Source: Hyphomicrobiales bacterium
Lineage (GTDB): Bacteria > Pseudomonadota > Alphaproteobacteria > Rhizobiales > Methyloligellaceae
Assembly: GCA_003135455.1 (NCBI GenBank)
Contig: PLBV01000095.1
Span: forward strand, 1 to 34,026
Length of the DNA: 34,026 nucleotides
Direction: 5' to 3'
The notes beneath the pieces were generated by a model. It was not told the DNA's origin, searched no databases, and saw nothing but the letters and a program-made list of their open reading frames with translations. This document shows positions 9,497 to 19,023 of this stretch, in pieces. Numbering within the stretch: position 1 is the stretch's first letter; each line of letters begins with the position of its first letter. The translations under genes and the position numbers were made by a program.

Positions 9497-10546
9497 TCAC
9501 GGGAACAGCGGGAGCTGCTCCAGCCCAAGCGTCTCCTCGAAGCCGAACATCAAATTGAAGTTCTGCAGCGCCTGGCCGGCGGAGCCCTTCACCAGATTGT
9601 CGATGGCCGAGACGACGATGGCCCTGCCGGGAATGCGGTCGGTGAAAACGCCGATATGGCAGAAGTTCGAGCCGCGCACATGCTGGGTCGCGGGGACGAC
9701 GCCCTCCTCCACCACGCGTATGAAGGGGCTTCCGGCATAAGCGCCCGCCAGCGCGTGGCGGAGATCGTCCGCCGCCGCCTTGCCGCTGAGCCGTACATAG
9801 CAGGTGCAGAGCTCCCCCCGGCTCATGGGAACGAGATGCGGCGTGAAGTTGATGGTCACCGGCTTGCTGCCTGCGCGCGCGAGTTCCTGCTCGATCTCGG
9901 GCACGTGGCGGTGGCAGCCGATGGCATAGGGTGACAGTCCTTCGCCGGCTTCCGAGAACAGGATGTTCTGCTTCAGCGTCCGCCCCGCCCCCGACACGCC
10001 TGACTTGGCGTCGATGATCAGATCTTCGAGGGCGATGAGCTTGGCCTTGGCGAGCGGCAGAAGCGCGAGCAGCACGGCAGTCGGGTAGCAGCCGGGACAG
10101 GCAACGATCTGGGCGCCTTTAATCTGGTCGCGATAATGCTCGGTTAGTCCGTATACGGCATTTGCCAGCAGCTCGGGCGCACTATGCCCGCCTTCATACC
10201 ATTGGGCATAGACGTCGGGATCGCGCAGGCGGAAATCCGCCGACATGTCGATGATTTTGACGCGCTCCGGTAGCTTGCTGATCTCGCCATGGGCGGTGCC
10301 ATGGGGCAGGCCGCAAAAGGCTATTTCGATCTCCGTCCAGTCCACCGCATCGGTGGTCACCAGCGCGGGCAGGTCGAGGCTGGCAAGATGAGGGAAGACT
10401 TGCGCCAGCGTCTGGCCGGCGTGGCCCTTGGCGGTGAGCGCGGTGATGGCAATTTGCGGGTGCCGCGCGGCGAGCCGGATCAGATCGGCGCCGGTATAGC
10501 CGCTCGCGCCGAGCACCGCGGCTCTGATCGGTTTCTCCTTGGCCAT
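9497..10546 (-). CDS. argC: N-acetyl-gamma-glutamyl-phosphate reductase
   Basis: AAVLGASGYTGADLIRL, GCYPTAVLLALLPL, KSGVSGAGR, HRHVPEIEQEL; ATG at 10546 (MAKEKPIRAAV). Confidence 0.95.
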   Translation of the reverse strand: MAKEKPIRAAVLGASGYTGADLIRLAARHPQIAITALTAKGHAGQTLAQVFPHLASLDLPALVTTDAVDWTEIEIAFCGLPHGTAHGEISKLPERVKIIDMSADFRLRDPDVYAQWYEGGHSAPELLANAVYGLTEHYRDQIKGAQIVACPGCYPTAVLLALLPLAKAKLIALEDLIIDAKSGVSGAGRTLKQNILFSEAGEGLSPYAIGCHRHVPEIEQELARAGSKPVTINFTPHLVPMSRGELCTCYVRLSGKAAADDLRHALAGAYAGSPFIRVVEEGVVPATQHVRGSNFCHIGVFTDRIPGRAIVVSAIDNLVKGSAGQALQNFNLMFGFEETLGLEQLPLFP

Positions 10547-10683
10547 GATCTGATCTTTTCCCGACGGCCCGTTTCGAAGCGGACTTAGCGGAATTCGCAA
10601 GCGTGCGAAATGCGAAAGATTTGCGCTTCTGACCCACCAAGCAATTGGCGGGCGGGGCTCGCGCTAGAGACGCGAAATCGCCC

Positions 10684-11199
10684 TTAGCGCTTGGAGAACT
10701 GGAAGCTCTTTCGGGCCTTGGCCTTGCCGTACTTCTTGCGCTCGACCACGCGGGCATCGCGGGTCAGGAACCCGCCCTTCTTGAGCACGCCGCGCAGCTC
10801 GGGCTCGAAGTGGGTCAACGCCCTGGAGATGCCGTGGCGTACGGCGCCGGCCTGGCCGGACAGACCGCCGCCCGCCACGGTGCAGACGACGTCGAACTGC
10901 CCCTCGCGCTTGGCGGCCACCAGCGGCTGCTTGAGGATCATCTGCAGCACGGGGCGCGCGAAATAAACAACGAGGTCCCTACCGTTGATCGTGATCTTGC
11001 CGGGGCCCTGCTTCACCCATACGCGCGCAACGGCGTCCTTGCGCTTGCCGGTGGCATAGGCGCGGCCAAAATTGTCGACCTTGCGCTCATAGACGCGCGC
11101 GGGCGGTGCCGCGGTCTCGCCTTGCAGGCCGACTTGCAGCCCGCTCAAATTTTGCAGGCTGCCAAGATCTTCGAGACTCCTCACCTCAGCATTGGGCAT
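10684..11199 (-). CDS. rpsI: 30S ribosomal protein S9
   Basis: [29 protein letters not shown] ... [17 protein letters not shown] ... [22 protein letters not shown]; start MPNAEVRS at 11199. Confidence 0.96.
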   Translation of the reverse strand: MPNAEVRSLEDLGSLQNLSGLQVGLQGETAAPPARVYERKVDNFGRAYATGKRKDAVARVWVKQGPGKITINGRDLVVYFARPVLQMILKQPLVAAKREGQFDVVCTVAGGGLSGQAGAVRHGISRALTHFEPELRGVLKKGGFLTRDARVVERKKYGKAKARKSFQFSKR

Positions 11200-11203
11200 T
11201 TGG

Positions 11204-11671
11204 TCAGGCGCTCCTTGCGTTCTTGGAATTGAGGGCGGCGACGTCGACCGTCGTCGGCTCCTGCGCGGTGTGGGGATGCTCGGCGCCGGCATAGACGCGC
11301 AAGTTCTTGAGCTGCCTGCGGCCGAGCGGTCCGCGCGGCAGCATGCGCTCCACCGCCTTGTGCAGCACCCGCTCCGGATGCTTGCCGTCCAGGATCTTCT
11401 CCGCCGTGCGGCTCTTGATGCCGCCCGGATAGCCGGTATGCCAGTAATAGACCTTGTCGGCGCGCTTGTTGCCGGAGAGCACGACCTTATCGGCGTTGAC
11501 CACGACGATATTGTCGCCGCAATCCATATGCGGCGTGAAGGTCGGCTTGTGCTTGCCTCGAAGCCTGGACGCGATCAGCGCCGCCAGGCGCCCCACGACG
11601 AGGCCGGCGGCATCGATCAGAATCCAGGATTTCTCGATATCCCCGGCCTTGGCGGAGTACGTCTTCATCAC
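11204..11671 (-). CDS. rplM: 50S ribosomal protein L13
   Basis: [50 protein letters not shown]; immediately upstream of rpsI. Confidence 0.97.
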   Translation of the reverse strand: MMKTYSAKAGDIEKSWILIDAAGLVVGRLAALIASRLRGKHKPTFTPHMDCGDNIVVVNADKVVLSGNKRADKVYYWHTGYPGGIKSRTAEKILDGKHPERVLHKAVERMLPRGPLGRRQLKNLRVYAGAEHPHTAQEPTTVDVAALNSKNARSA

Positions 11672-11695
11672 TAAAGCTCTTATGTAAGGGTTGGC

Positions 11696-11736
11696 GGCTT
11701 CTACCGGCTTGGCCCTGTGGGGTCAAGCCTGAAGCC
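11696..11736 (-). promoter_or_regulatory. Hairpin in rplM-rpsI 5' leader
   Basis: GGCTTC-TACC-GGCTTG-N11-CAAGCC-T-GAAGCC: two stacked perfect 6-bp helices; proximal end 25 bp upstream of the rplM ATG. Confidence 0.55.
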
Positions 11737-11768
11737 GTCCAGCGGCGGATGGGAGAGAATCTCCGACT

Positions 11769-12617
11769 ATGACCGGTGAAGCTATAATGAAGACTGGGAC
11801 ACATGAAAATAGGGTTCGCCCTGTTCCTGACGGGCCGGTACTGTTGCGGGCCGACTTCGGCCCGGTTGCGCTCATCACCCTCAATCGGCCCGAGGCGCGC
11901 AACAGCCTGTCGCAAGAGCTGATCGCGGCGCTCAAGGGAGCCGTCGAGAAGATCAGCGAGGAAGGCACCATCGGTGCCGTCGTCATTACTGGCGCAGGCT
12001 CGTGCTTCTCCTCCGGCCATGATCTGAAGGAGCTCACCGCGCATCGCAACGATCCCGACAGCGGCCGAGGCTTCTTCGCCGCGACCATGGCGGCATGCTC
12101 GGCGCTCATGGTTTCCATCGTCCGCTGCCCCAAGCCCGTCATCGCGGCGGTGAACGGGGTCGCCACCGCGGCAGGATGCCAGCTCGTGGCGAGTTGCGAC
12201 CTCGCCGTGGCGAGTGCCGATGCGCGCTTTGCCACGCCCGGGGTCAATATCGGGCTCTTCTGCTCGACCCCCATGGTGGCGCTTTCCCGTAACGTGCCGC
12301 GCAAAGCCGCCATGGAGATGCTGCTGCTTGGCGACATGGTGAGCGCGGCCGATGCCAAGGAGCTTGGGCTGGTGAACCGCGTGGTGGCGGGCGATGAGCT
12401 GCAGGGTCAGGCCATCGAGCTTGGCCGCCGCATCGCCGCCAAGCCCGCGGCAACGCTAAAGCTCGGCAAGGAAGCCTTCTACCGCCAGCTCGAAATGCCG
12501 CTCGAGGAGGCCTATGGCTATGCGGCGGAGGTGATGGTGGCCAACATGCTGCATGCCGAGGCGGAAGAAGGCATCGGCGCCTTCCTCGACAAGCGGCAGC
12601 CACGCTGGCCGGAGTGA
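11769..12617 (+). CDS. enoyl-CoA hydratase/isomerase family protein
   Basis: Crotonase motifs: LNRPEARNSLSQELI, VVITGAGSCFSSGHDLKEL, KPVIAAVNGVATAAGCQLVASCDLAVAS. Confidence 0.93.
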   Translation: MTGEAIMKTGTHENRVRPVPDGPVLLRADFGPVALITLNRPEARNSLSQELIAALKGAVEKISEEGTIGAVVITGAGSCFSSGHDLKELTAHRNDPDSGRGFFAATMAACSALMVSIVRCPKPVIAAVNGVATAAGCQLVASCDLAVASADARFATPGVNIGLFCSTPMVALSRNVPRKAAMEMLLLGDMVSAADAKELGLVNRVVAGDELQGQAIELGRRIAAKPAATLKLGKEAFYRQLEMPLEEAYGYAAEVMVANMLHAEAEEGIGAFLDKRQPRWPE

Positions 12618-12633
12618 GGCGCAAGCCGCTCGA

Positions 12634-13146
12634 ATGAACCACGACTCCTACAGCGACGCCTATATCAGCGATATCCTCCTGCGCCATCGCAACATCGCCA
12701 TGGTCGGCGCGAGCCCGAAGCCGGAACGGCCGAGCGCCTTTGCCATGAAATATCTCATGAGCAAAGGCTACCGGGTGATTCCCGTCAATCCAGGCCAGGC
12801 GGGAGAGGAGATCCTCGGCCAGAAGGTCTATGCGTCGTTGGCCGAGATCGAGGAGCCGGTCGAGATCGTCGATATCTTCCGCAACTCCGCCGCCGCGCTC
12901 GAGGTCACCCGAGAGGCGATCGCCATCGGGGCCAAGGTGGTCTGGATGCAGCTCGGCGTGCGCAATGACGAAGCGGCGCGGGAGGCGGAGGAAGCGGGCT
13001 TGCGTGTGGTGATGAACCGCTGCCCGAAGATCGAATACGCGCGGCTCTCCGGCGAGATTGGCTGGATGGGTGTCAATCGCCGGCTGATCGACAACCGCAA
13101 GCCCTTGCTGTTCGGCAAAGGCGGCGCGCTGAAGCGCGGGGCATGA
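12634..13146 (+). CDS. CoA-binding domain protein (YccU-like)
   Basis: Rossmann start NIAMVGASPKPERPSAFAMKYLMSKGYRVIPVNPG, VWMQLGVRNDEAAREAEEAGLRVVMNRCPKIEY; ATG at 12634 avoids overlap with the upstream gene. Confidence 0.88.
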   Translation: MNHDSYSDAYISDILLRHRNIAMVGASPKPERPSAFAMKYLMSKGYRVIPVNPGQAGEEILGQKVYASLAEIEEPVEIVDIFRNSAAALEVTREAIAIGAKVVWMQLGVRNDEAAREAEEAGLRVVMNRCPKIEYARLSGEIGWMGVNRRLIDNRKPLLFGKGGALKRGA

Positions 13147-13148
13147 TC

Positions 13149-13562
13149 ATGCGCGTCACGGTCGCGCTCTTGTGCCTTGCATGGCTATTCCTCCTGCCGG
13201 CGCCCGTTGCTCTTGCCGATCCCGTCGATCCGAGACCGCCCTTTATTGTGGAGCTGCAAAAGGCGGTTCAGGCCGGCGACAAGAACTGGATGGCTGCGCA
13301 CCTGCATCTGCCCGTCCGCTATTTCGGAGAAAAGACGCAACTCATCCGGAGCCGAGCCTGGTTCTTGAAGCATTATGCGACTGTGATGGGCCCCGAACTC
13401 AAAGCGAGCGTGCTGGCGCAAGACCCCGAGAAGTATTTCGAGAACTACCAAGGCCTGATGGTGGGCGAAGGCAGCCGCAACATCTGGTTTCAAGATTTCG
13501 GGGATATAGGCGCGGGACGAGGCGTGCATTTCGAAATCATAACGATCAACAACAGCCGCTAG
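13149..13562 (+). CDS. secreted small protein, possibly NTF2-like fold, unknown function
   Basis: N-terminal signal peptide (MRVTVALLCLAWLFLLPAPVALADP) and conserved-looking mature region. Confidence 0.6.
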   Translation: MRVTVALLCLAWLFLLPAPVALADPVDPRPPFIVELQKAVQAGDKNWMAAHLHLPVRYFGEKTQLIRSRAWFLKHYATVMGPELKASVLAQDPEKYFENYQGLMVGEGSRNIWFQDFGDIGAGRGVHFEIITINNSR

Positions 13563-13625
13563 GCTGTGGGCGGTGTGCGAGCGCCGCCTTTGCTATAGTC
13601 GGGGCCGAGCATCAGCCAGAGGAAA

Positions 13626-14918
13626 ATGACGATGTCCGCTGAAAGAAAGCCCGGCTTCAACACCCTCGCCATTCATGCCGGCGCGCAGCCCGACCCCGCC
13701 ACGGGGGCACGCGCCACGCCGATCTATCAGACCACGTCCTATGTCTTCGAGGACGTCGATCACGCCGCGGCGCTGTTCAACCTCGAGACCTTCGGCAACA
13801 TCTACACCCGCATCACGAACCCGACCCAGGCGGTGCTCGAGGAGCGGGTCGCAGCACTTGAGGGCGGCACGGCGGGGCTGGCGGTGGCCTCGGGCCACGC
13901 GGCGCAGGCGCTCGTCTTCCACGTCCTGCTGGAGCCCGGCGATGAGTTCGTAGCCGCGCGCCAGCTCTATGGTGGCTCGATCAACCAGTTCACCCAGTCC
14001 TTCAAGAAGTTCGGCTGGAGCGTGCGCTTCGCCGATACGGACGATGCGGGCTCGTTCCGAGCCGCGCTGACGCCCAAGACGAAAGCCATCTTCGTGGAGT
14101 CGATCGCCAATCCCGGCGGCATCATCACCGACATCGCTGCGATCTCGGCGGTGGCCAAGGACGCGGGCGTGCCGCTGATCGTCGACAATACGCTTGCCAC
14201 GCCCTATCTCATCCGGCCGATCCAGCATGGCGCCGACATCATCGTGCATTCGCTGACCAAGTTCTTAGGGGGCCACGGCAACTCGATCGGCGGGGCGATC
14301 GTGGATTGCGGCACCTTCGACTGGCTCGCAAGCGGGCGCTATCCGACGCTATCGGAGCCGTCGCCGAGCTATCACGGCATCATTTTCGCCGAGACCTTCG
14401 GCAATTTCGGCTTTGCCATCGCCGCCCGCGTCTTCTCTCTGCGTGATCTCGGTCCAGCCATCTCGCCCTTCAATGCGTTCCTGATTCTGACCGGCATCGA
14501 GACGTTGCCGCTCCGCATGCAGCGCCACTGCGACAATGCTCTCTCCGTGGCGGAGTGGCTGTCGGGCCATGAGAAGGTGGCGTGGGTGAACTATGCCGGG
14601 CTGCCGGGGAACAAATATTACGCGCTCGCCCGGCGCTATTGCCCGCTTGGCGCGGGTGCGGTGTTCACCTTCGGGCTCAAGGGTGGCTACGAGGGGGGCG
14701 TCAGGTTGGTGAGCAACGTCAGGCTGTTCAGCCACCTCGCCAATATTGGCGACACGCGGAGCCTGATCATCCATCCCGCCTCGACCACGCACCGGCAGCT
14801 TAGCGACGAGCAGCGTGCCCGTGCCGGCGCGGGTCCGGAAGTGGTGCGGCTCTCGGTCGGCCTAGAGGATGTGGCCGACATCATCGCCGATCTCGATCAG
14901 GCTCTTGCCGCGGTGTGA
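13626..14918 (+). CDS. metY: O-acetylhomoserine aminocarboxypropyltransferase/sulfhydrylase-like (Cys/Met metabolism PLP enzyme)
   Basis: GFNTLAIHAGAQPDPATGARATPIYQTTSYVFED, YTRITNPTQAVLEERVAALEGG, HSLTKFLGGHGNSIGGAIVD. Confidence 0.92.
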   Translation: MTMSAERKPGFNTLAIHAGAQPDPATGARATPIYQTTSYVFEDVDHAAALFNLETFGNIYTRITNPTQAVLEERVAALEGGTAGLAVASGHAAQALVFHVLLEPGDEFVAARQLYGGSINQFTQSFKKFGWSVRFADTDDAGSFRAALTPKTKAIFVESIANPGGIITDIAAISAVAKDAGVPLIVDNTLATPYLIRPIQHGADIIVHSLTKFLGGHGNSIGGAIVDCGTFDWLASGRYPTLSEPSPSYHGIIFAETFGNFGFAIAARVFSLRDLGPAISPFNAFLILTGIETLPLRMQRHCDNALSVAEWLSGHEKVAWVNYAGLPGNKYYALARRYCPLGAGAVFTFGLKGGYEGGVRLVSNVRLFSHLANIGDTRSLIIHPASTTHRQLSDEQRARAGAGPEVVRLSVGLEDVADIIADLDQALAAV

Positions 14919-16012
14919 GCTCTTGCGGTCGCGGGGGCGTGGCTCGCCAGCCAGAGATGGTGAAGGCTTGCGGCAAACACCACAATCGCGCCAGCTTGGT
15001 GCGCGAGACCGAGCCCGATCGGCACGGCGAGCAGAAGCGTCCAAATGCCAAGCGTGGCTTGCAGCAAGGCCAGGCATCCGAGCGTCAGCCCGCTCGCCAC
15101 AAGGGCCGGAGGCTTGTTGCTGGCGGCGAGCCAAGCGGCCTGGGCCACGCTTGCCAGCACCACGGTGTAGCCCAGCATGCGGTGGTCGAACTGCACCGTG
15201 AGCGGGTTCTCGAATAGGTTGAGATACCAAGGTTGCGCTGCGCCGAGGCCGTCCGGCACGAAGGCTCCGTTGATCAGCGGCCAGGTGTTGAATCCCATCC
15301 CCGCATCGAGGCCGGCTACCACCGCGCCGGCCAGCATTTGCAGATAGATAAGGCCGAGCAGACTGGCCGCGACCCAAATGGGGAGGCCTGAGCGTTTATC
15401 TGTGCGCCGCAGTTGGGCGTTCTGGCCCAGGCTAAAGAAGAGCCAGAGCGTGTAACCAAGGATCAGAACGGCGATGCCGAAATGGGCGGCGAGCCGGTAC
15501 TGGCTGACATCGGTCCTGGCGACGAGGCCGCTCTTCACCATGTACCAGCCCACGGCCCCCTGCAGGCCTCCAAGAATGAACAGGCCGGCAAGTCGCGGCA
15601 GCATCGCGCGGGGGATATACCCAGCCGCCCAGAAGCCAATAAACGGCAGGAGGAAGGCCGCGCCGATGAGGCGGCCAAGGAAGCGGTGCGCCCACTCCCA
15701 CCAATAGATGGTCTTGAATTGATCGAGGCTCATGCCCCGCTTGAGCTGGGTATATTCCGGGATCTGCTGATAGGCGGCGAAGGCCTTTTGCCAGTCGGTA
15801 TCGGAGAGCGGCGGCGCGGCCCCCATGATCGGCTGCCACTCGGTGATGGAGAGGCCGGAATCGGTGAGCCGCGTGGCGCCGCCGACCAGGATCATGGCCA
15901 CGATGAGGAGCGCGACGCATCCAAGCCAGATGCGCAGGGCGCGGCGCTTGGTGGCGGAGGCCAGTGCGTTGCTGGCGGGGGCGGCTAGGCTGGGCGCGGC
16001 AGCGGTGAGCAT
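14897..16012 (-). CDS. ctaA: heme A synthase (COX15/CtaA family)
   Basis: VGGATRLTDSGLSITEWQPIMGAAPPLSDTDWQKAFAAYQQIPEY, WWEWAHRFLGRLIG, AGLDAGMGFNTWPLINGAFVP, FDHRMLGY. Confidence 0.95.
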   Translation of the reverse strand: MLTAAAPSLAAPASNALASATKRRALRIWLGCVALLIVAMILVGGATRLTDSGLSITEWQPIMGAAPPLSDTDWQKAFAAYQQIPEYTQLKRGMSLDQFKTIYWWEWAHRFLGRLIGAAFLLPFIGFWAAGYIPRAMLPRLAGLFILGGLQGAVGWYMVKSGLVARTDVSQYRLAAHFGIAVLILGYTLWLFFSLGQNAQLRRTDKRSGLPIWVAASLLGLIYLQMLAGAVVAGLDAGMGFNTWPLINGAFVPDGLGAAQPWYLNLFENPLTVQFDHRMLGYTVVLASVAQAAWLAASNKPPALVASGLTLGCLALLQATLGIWTLLLAVPIGLGLAHQAGAIVVFAASLHHLWLASHAPATARAHTAARA

Positions 16013-16182
16013 TGCGGTCTGATAGCGGGCGGGCGGGCGGAATTCAATGCGCTTGCCCTCTGGCCGATTGCCGCAGACTCCAGCCGTGATCAGACTCCAG
16101 CCGTCTCCTTTGAGGCCCGCGCAGCTTGCGCGGGCACCTCAGGAGGACGGAGGGCAACTATCGGCGTTCCGATTGGCCGGCT

Positions 16183-16485
16183 ATGGTCGCTCGCATGAGC
16201 GCCAAGACCCGCAAGCTGATCGGCACCGTAGGGCTGCTGCTTTTCCTCGCCGCCTATGTGGCTCTTGCAGGCGCCGTGGGGTTGGGGCGCATCGCCGAAA
16301 GCCCGCCGCTGATACGCCTCGGCTATGCGCTCATCGCAGGCCTGGCCTGGGTGATCCCGGCGGGCCTGCTCATCGGCTGGATGCAGCGGCCCAAACCGTG
16401 CTCCGACGTCAAGCCGCGCTCACCTGCTGGAAGCGATTCACCAGCGCGAAAGGCGCGCCCGAGAGGTAGAGTGCCGTATAGGTGA
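16183..16485 (+). CDS. DUF2842-like small membrane protein
   Basis: KTRKLIGTVGLLLFLAAYVALAG ... LAWVIPAGLLIGWMQRP: two TM helices with terminal WMQRP motif; C-terminal tail overlaps the convergent deacetylase. Confidence 0.65.
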   Translation: MVARMSAKTRKLIGTVGLLLFLAAYVALAGAVGLGRIAESPPLIRLGYALIAGLAWVIPAGLLIGWMQRPKPCSDVKPRSPAGSDSPARKARPRGRVPYR

Positions 16486-17461
16486 GCGACTGATATTCGC
16501 CATTCAGCGACACCCGCGGCAGCGCCGTCGGGTACCTGCGATGCGCCGGGAACAGCATGCCCTTGCGCGTGGTCACCGCGGTCTTGAAGCCGAGCTCCCG
16601 CGCGATCGCGAAGTCGCGCGCATTAGCGCTGCCCGCATCCCCATAGGGGAAGCTGAAATGAGCAGGCCTAAGCCCCAGCTCGCGCTCGATGCGGTCTGCA
16701 CTTGCACCCATCTCCTCCCTCGCTTTCTCCGGGCTGAGCTTGGCGATGGCGTAGTGGCCGCGCGTATGGGCGCCGATGGTGACCAGCGGATCGGCGGCCA
16801 TGATCCTGATCTCGTCCCAATTCATGATCAGGTCCTTAGTCATCGCCTCCATATCGACGTCGTGGCAGTCGGCGAGCGCGCGCACCACCCGGCGCTGCGT
16901 CGCCTCGTCGAGGGCCCGCAGCCACCAATAGATCTCCTCGAAGGCCCGCTCCTTCTCGGGCGTAGTTCCCGCTGGCAGCATCCACAGCTCGCCATTGCGG
17001 CAGAGCTCGATGCCTTCCGCGCGTCTGACGATCTCCTCGAGCGCCAGCCACCAAAGCTCGCCGCGCCCGTCCGGATAGTCGGTGGGGACATAGAGGGTGA
17101 GTGGCAGCGCACGGCGCTTGAACAAGGGATAGGCGTATTGCAGATTGTCGCGGTAGCCGTCGTCGAAGGTGAAGCTCACGAAACGCTTCCCCTCCCCTTC
17201 TCTCAGCCGCTGCATGGCCTCATCCAGCGACACCACGTCGAGGCCTGCCTCCTGCACCTGGTCGAGCACGGCATCGAGGAATTCAGGCGTCACCTCGAGG
17301 ATGCGGTTGGGCGCGAACGGTTTCTCTACCTCGGGGCGCACATGGTGCAGCGTAAAGATCATGCCCATCCCTTGCGCATAGGGCGCGAGCAGGCGATGAG
17401 CGCCCGAATGATAGAGCCCCGACATCGCCGCCTTCATCAGCTTGGTCTTCACACCGGCCAC
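16409..17461 (-). CDS. polysaccharide deacetylase family protein (NodB-like)
   Basis: FVSFTFDDGYRDNLQYAYPLFKRRALPLTLYVPTDY, VTIGAHTRGHYAIAKL, FSFPYGDAGSANARDF. Confidence 0.92.
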   Translation of the reverse strand: MAGVKTKLMKAAMSGLYHSGAHRLLAPYAQGMGMIFTLHHVRPEVEKPFAPNRILEVTPEFLDAVLDQVQEAGLDVVSLDEAMQRLREGEGKRFVSFTFDDGYRDNLQYAYPLFKRRALPLTLYVPTDYPDGRGELWWLALEEIVRRAEGIELCRNGELWMLPAGTTPEKERAFEEIYWWLRALDEATQRRVVRALADCHDVDMEAMTKDLIMNWDEIRIMAADPLVTIGAHTRGHYAIAKLSPEKAREEMGASADRIERELGLRPAHFSFPYGDAGSANARDFAIARELGFKTAVTTRKGMLFPAHRRYPTALPRVSLNGEYQSLTYTALYLSGAPFALVNRFQQVSAA

Positions 17462-17619
17462 GGAACCTTGCTCCTCTCAGCCATCAAGCATTAACCCACC
17501 TCTGCCATGGTCTCCGGCAGGACAAGCATTGTGGCTGGAGTTCCTTGCAAAACGATTGCCGAGGGCGCGGATTCGAAGCCGGGGCAGCATGCGGGGACAG
17601 GTGAAGGGACGGTCCTGTC

Positions 17620-18864
17620 ATGAGTTCCACTATCCTCTTCCGTACCGAAGCTGAGATCGCAAGAGCCAAAGTCGCGCAGAGCCGCCCCATCGTCGTGGAG
17701 ACCGGCGCGGGCCCCATCTCGCTCCTGGTCACCGACGACCTCACGAGCCTGGAGGCGCTGTGGGAGGAGCTGCAGCAGTCGGTTCCTTGCACCACGAACC
17801 AGACCTACGCCTGGGCGCGGGCCTGGGCACGTCACGGGCTGGGACCTTTGGGCCGCGAGCCGGTGATTGCGGTCGGCCGCGGCACCGACGGGACGCCGCT
17901 CTTCCTGTGGGCTTTCGAGGCGGCGCCGAAATTCGGCATGAAGGTACTGTCCTGGCTCGGCCAGGATCACGCCAACTACGCTATGGGGCTATTCGCTCCA
18001 AAGGCCGCGGCCGAGCTTGGCCCTGATGACATCGTCTCCCTGCTCCACGCGATGGCACGTGAGGCGGACGCCGCTCTCTGCGTGCTCCGGTCGCAGCCCT
18101 TTGCCTGGGATGGGGTCGCCAACCCCTTCGCGGCGCTGCCGCACCAGCCTTCCCCCAGTGCGGGCTATGCGGTGACGCTTGGCGACTTCGAGGCGCTGTT
18201 CGAGCGGCGCTTCGGCAAGCGCTCGCGCAGCAATTTCGAGCGCAAGGAGCGGAAGCTCGGCGAGATTGGTCCGCTGACCTTTGGCTGGGCCGAGACGCGC
18301 GATGAGAAGCTCGCGCTCATGGATACTTTCTTCGCGCAGAAATCCCGGCAATTTGCCGCCATGGGCGTGGGCGAGATCTTCGACGCCCATGCGCGCGCCT
18401 TCTATCGCGAGCTTGCGCTGTTGGAAGGCGACAATCCGAGCAGGCTGCGGCTCGGCTATCTGAAGATCGGTGACACGGTGGCTGCCACCTTCAGCGGCGC
18501 GGTCTGCCATAACCGGCTCGGGGTGGCGCTCTCGTCCATCGGCGAAGGGGAGATGCAGAAGCAGTCGCCGGGCGCCGTTCTGTTGCGCCGTCAGATCGAG
18601 GAAGCCTGTCGCGACGGCCTCGCCTTCTACGACATCGGCGTCGGCACCGCCCGCCACAAGGAGCAGTGGTGCGACGTGACCCAAGCCTTGTTCGACAGCT
18701 TCGTCGCCTTCAAGCCGCAAGGCTATGGACTGACGCTGCCGCTCGCCGCCATCGCCAGAGGCAAGCGTGCCATCAAGTCCAACCCAAAGCTCTGGGCCTT
18801 GGCGCGGCGCGTCAGGAGATCGCTGTTCGGCGAGGTGCCCGCCAGCAAGGACGAAAGCGCCTAG
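17620..18864 (+). CDS. GNAT-family acetyltransferase, CelD/BcsL-like
   Basis: LEALWEELQQSVPCTTNQTYAWARAWARH, FGKRSRSNFERKERKL, YDIGVGTARHKEQWCD typical of CelD-like polysaccharide-locus proteins. Confidence 0.85.
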   Translation: MSSTILFRTEAEIARAKVAQSRPIVVETGAGPISLLVTDDLTSLEALWEELQQSVPCTTNQTYAWARAWARHGLGPLGREPVIAVGRGTDGTPLFLWAFEAAPKFGMKVLSWLGQDHANYAMGLFAPKAAAELGPDDIVSLLHAMAREADAALCVLRSQPFAWDGVANPFAALPHQPSPSAGYAVTLGDFEALFERRFGKRSRSNFERKERKLGEIGPLTFGWAETRDEKLALMDTFFAQKSRQFAAMGVGEIFDAHARAFYRELALLEGDNPSRLRLGYLKIGDTVAATFSGAVCHNRLGVALSSIGEGEMQKQSPGAVLLRRQIEEACRDGLAFYDIGVGTARHKEQWCDVTQALFDSFVAFKPQGYGLTLPLAAIARGKRAIKSNPKLWALARRVRRSLFGEVPASKDESA

Positions 18865-19023
18865 AGCGCTTTCGCGTCGGGTTGAATCGCGACAGCGGTT
18901 CTCACCTTTTGCTGGAGCATGATCTTTTGGCGAAAACCGGTTCCCACTTTCCGGATCATGATCTTTTTTGACGCATGATCTTTTCGGAAAACCGGTTCCC
19001 ACTTTTCAGGACCATGCTCTAGA
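18861..19023. repeat. Composite intergenic repeat (unit X + two copies of unit Y), bounded by CTAGA/TCTAGA
   Basis: Y copies GAGCATGATCTTTTGGCGAAAACCGGTTCCCACTTTCCGGATCATG (about 18915-18960) and GCATGATCTTTTCGGAAAACCGGTTCCCACTTTTCAGGACCATGCTCT (18973-19020), preceded by X (CTAGAGCGCTTTCGCG...CGCGACAGCGGTTCT). Confidence 0.85.
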
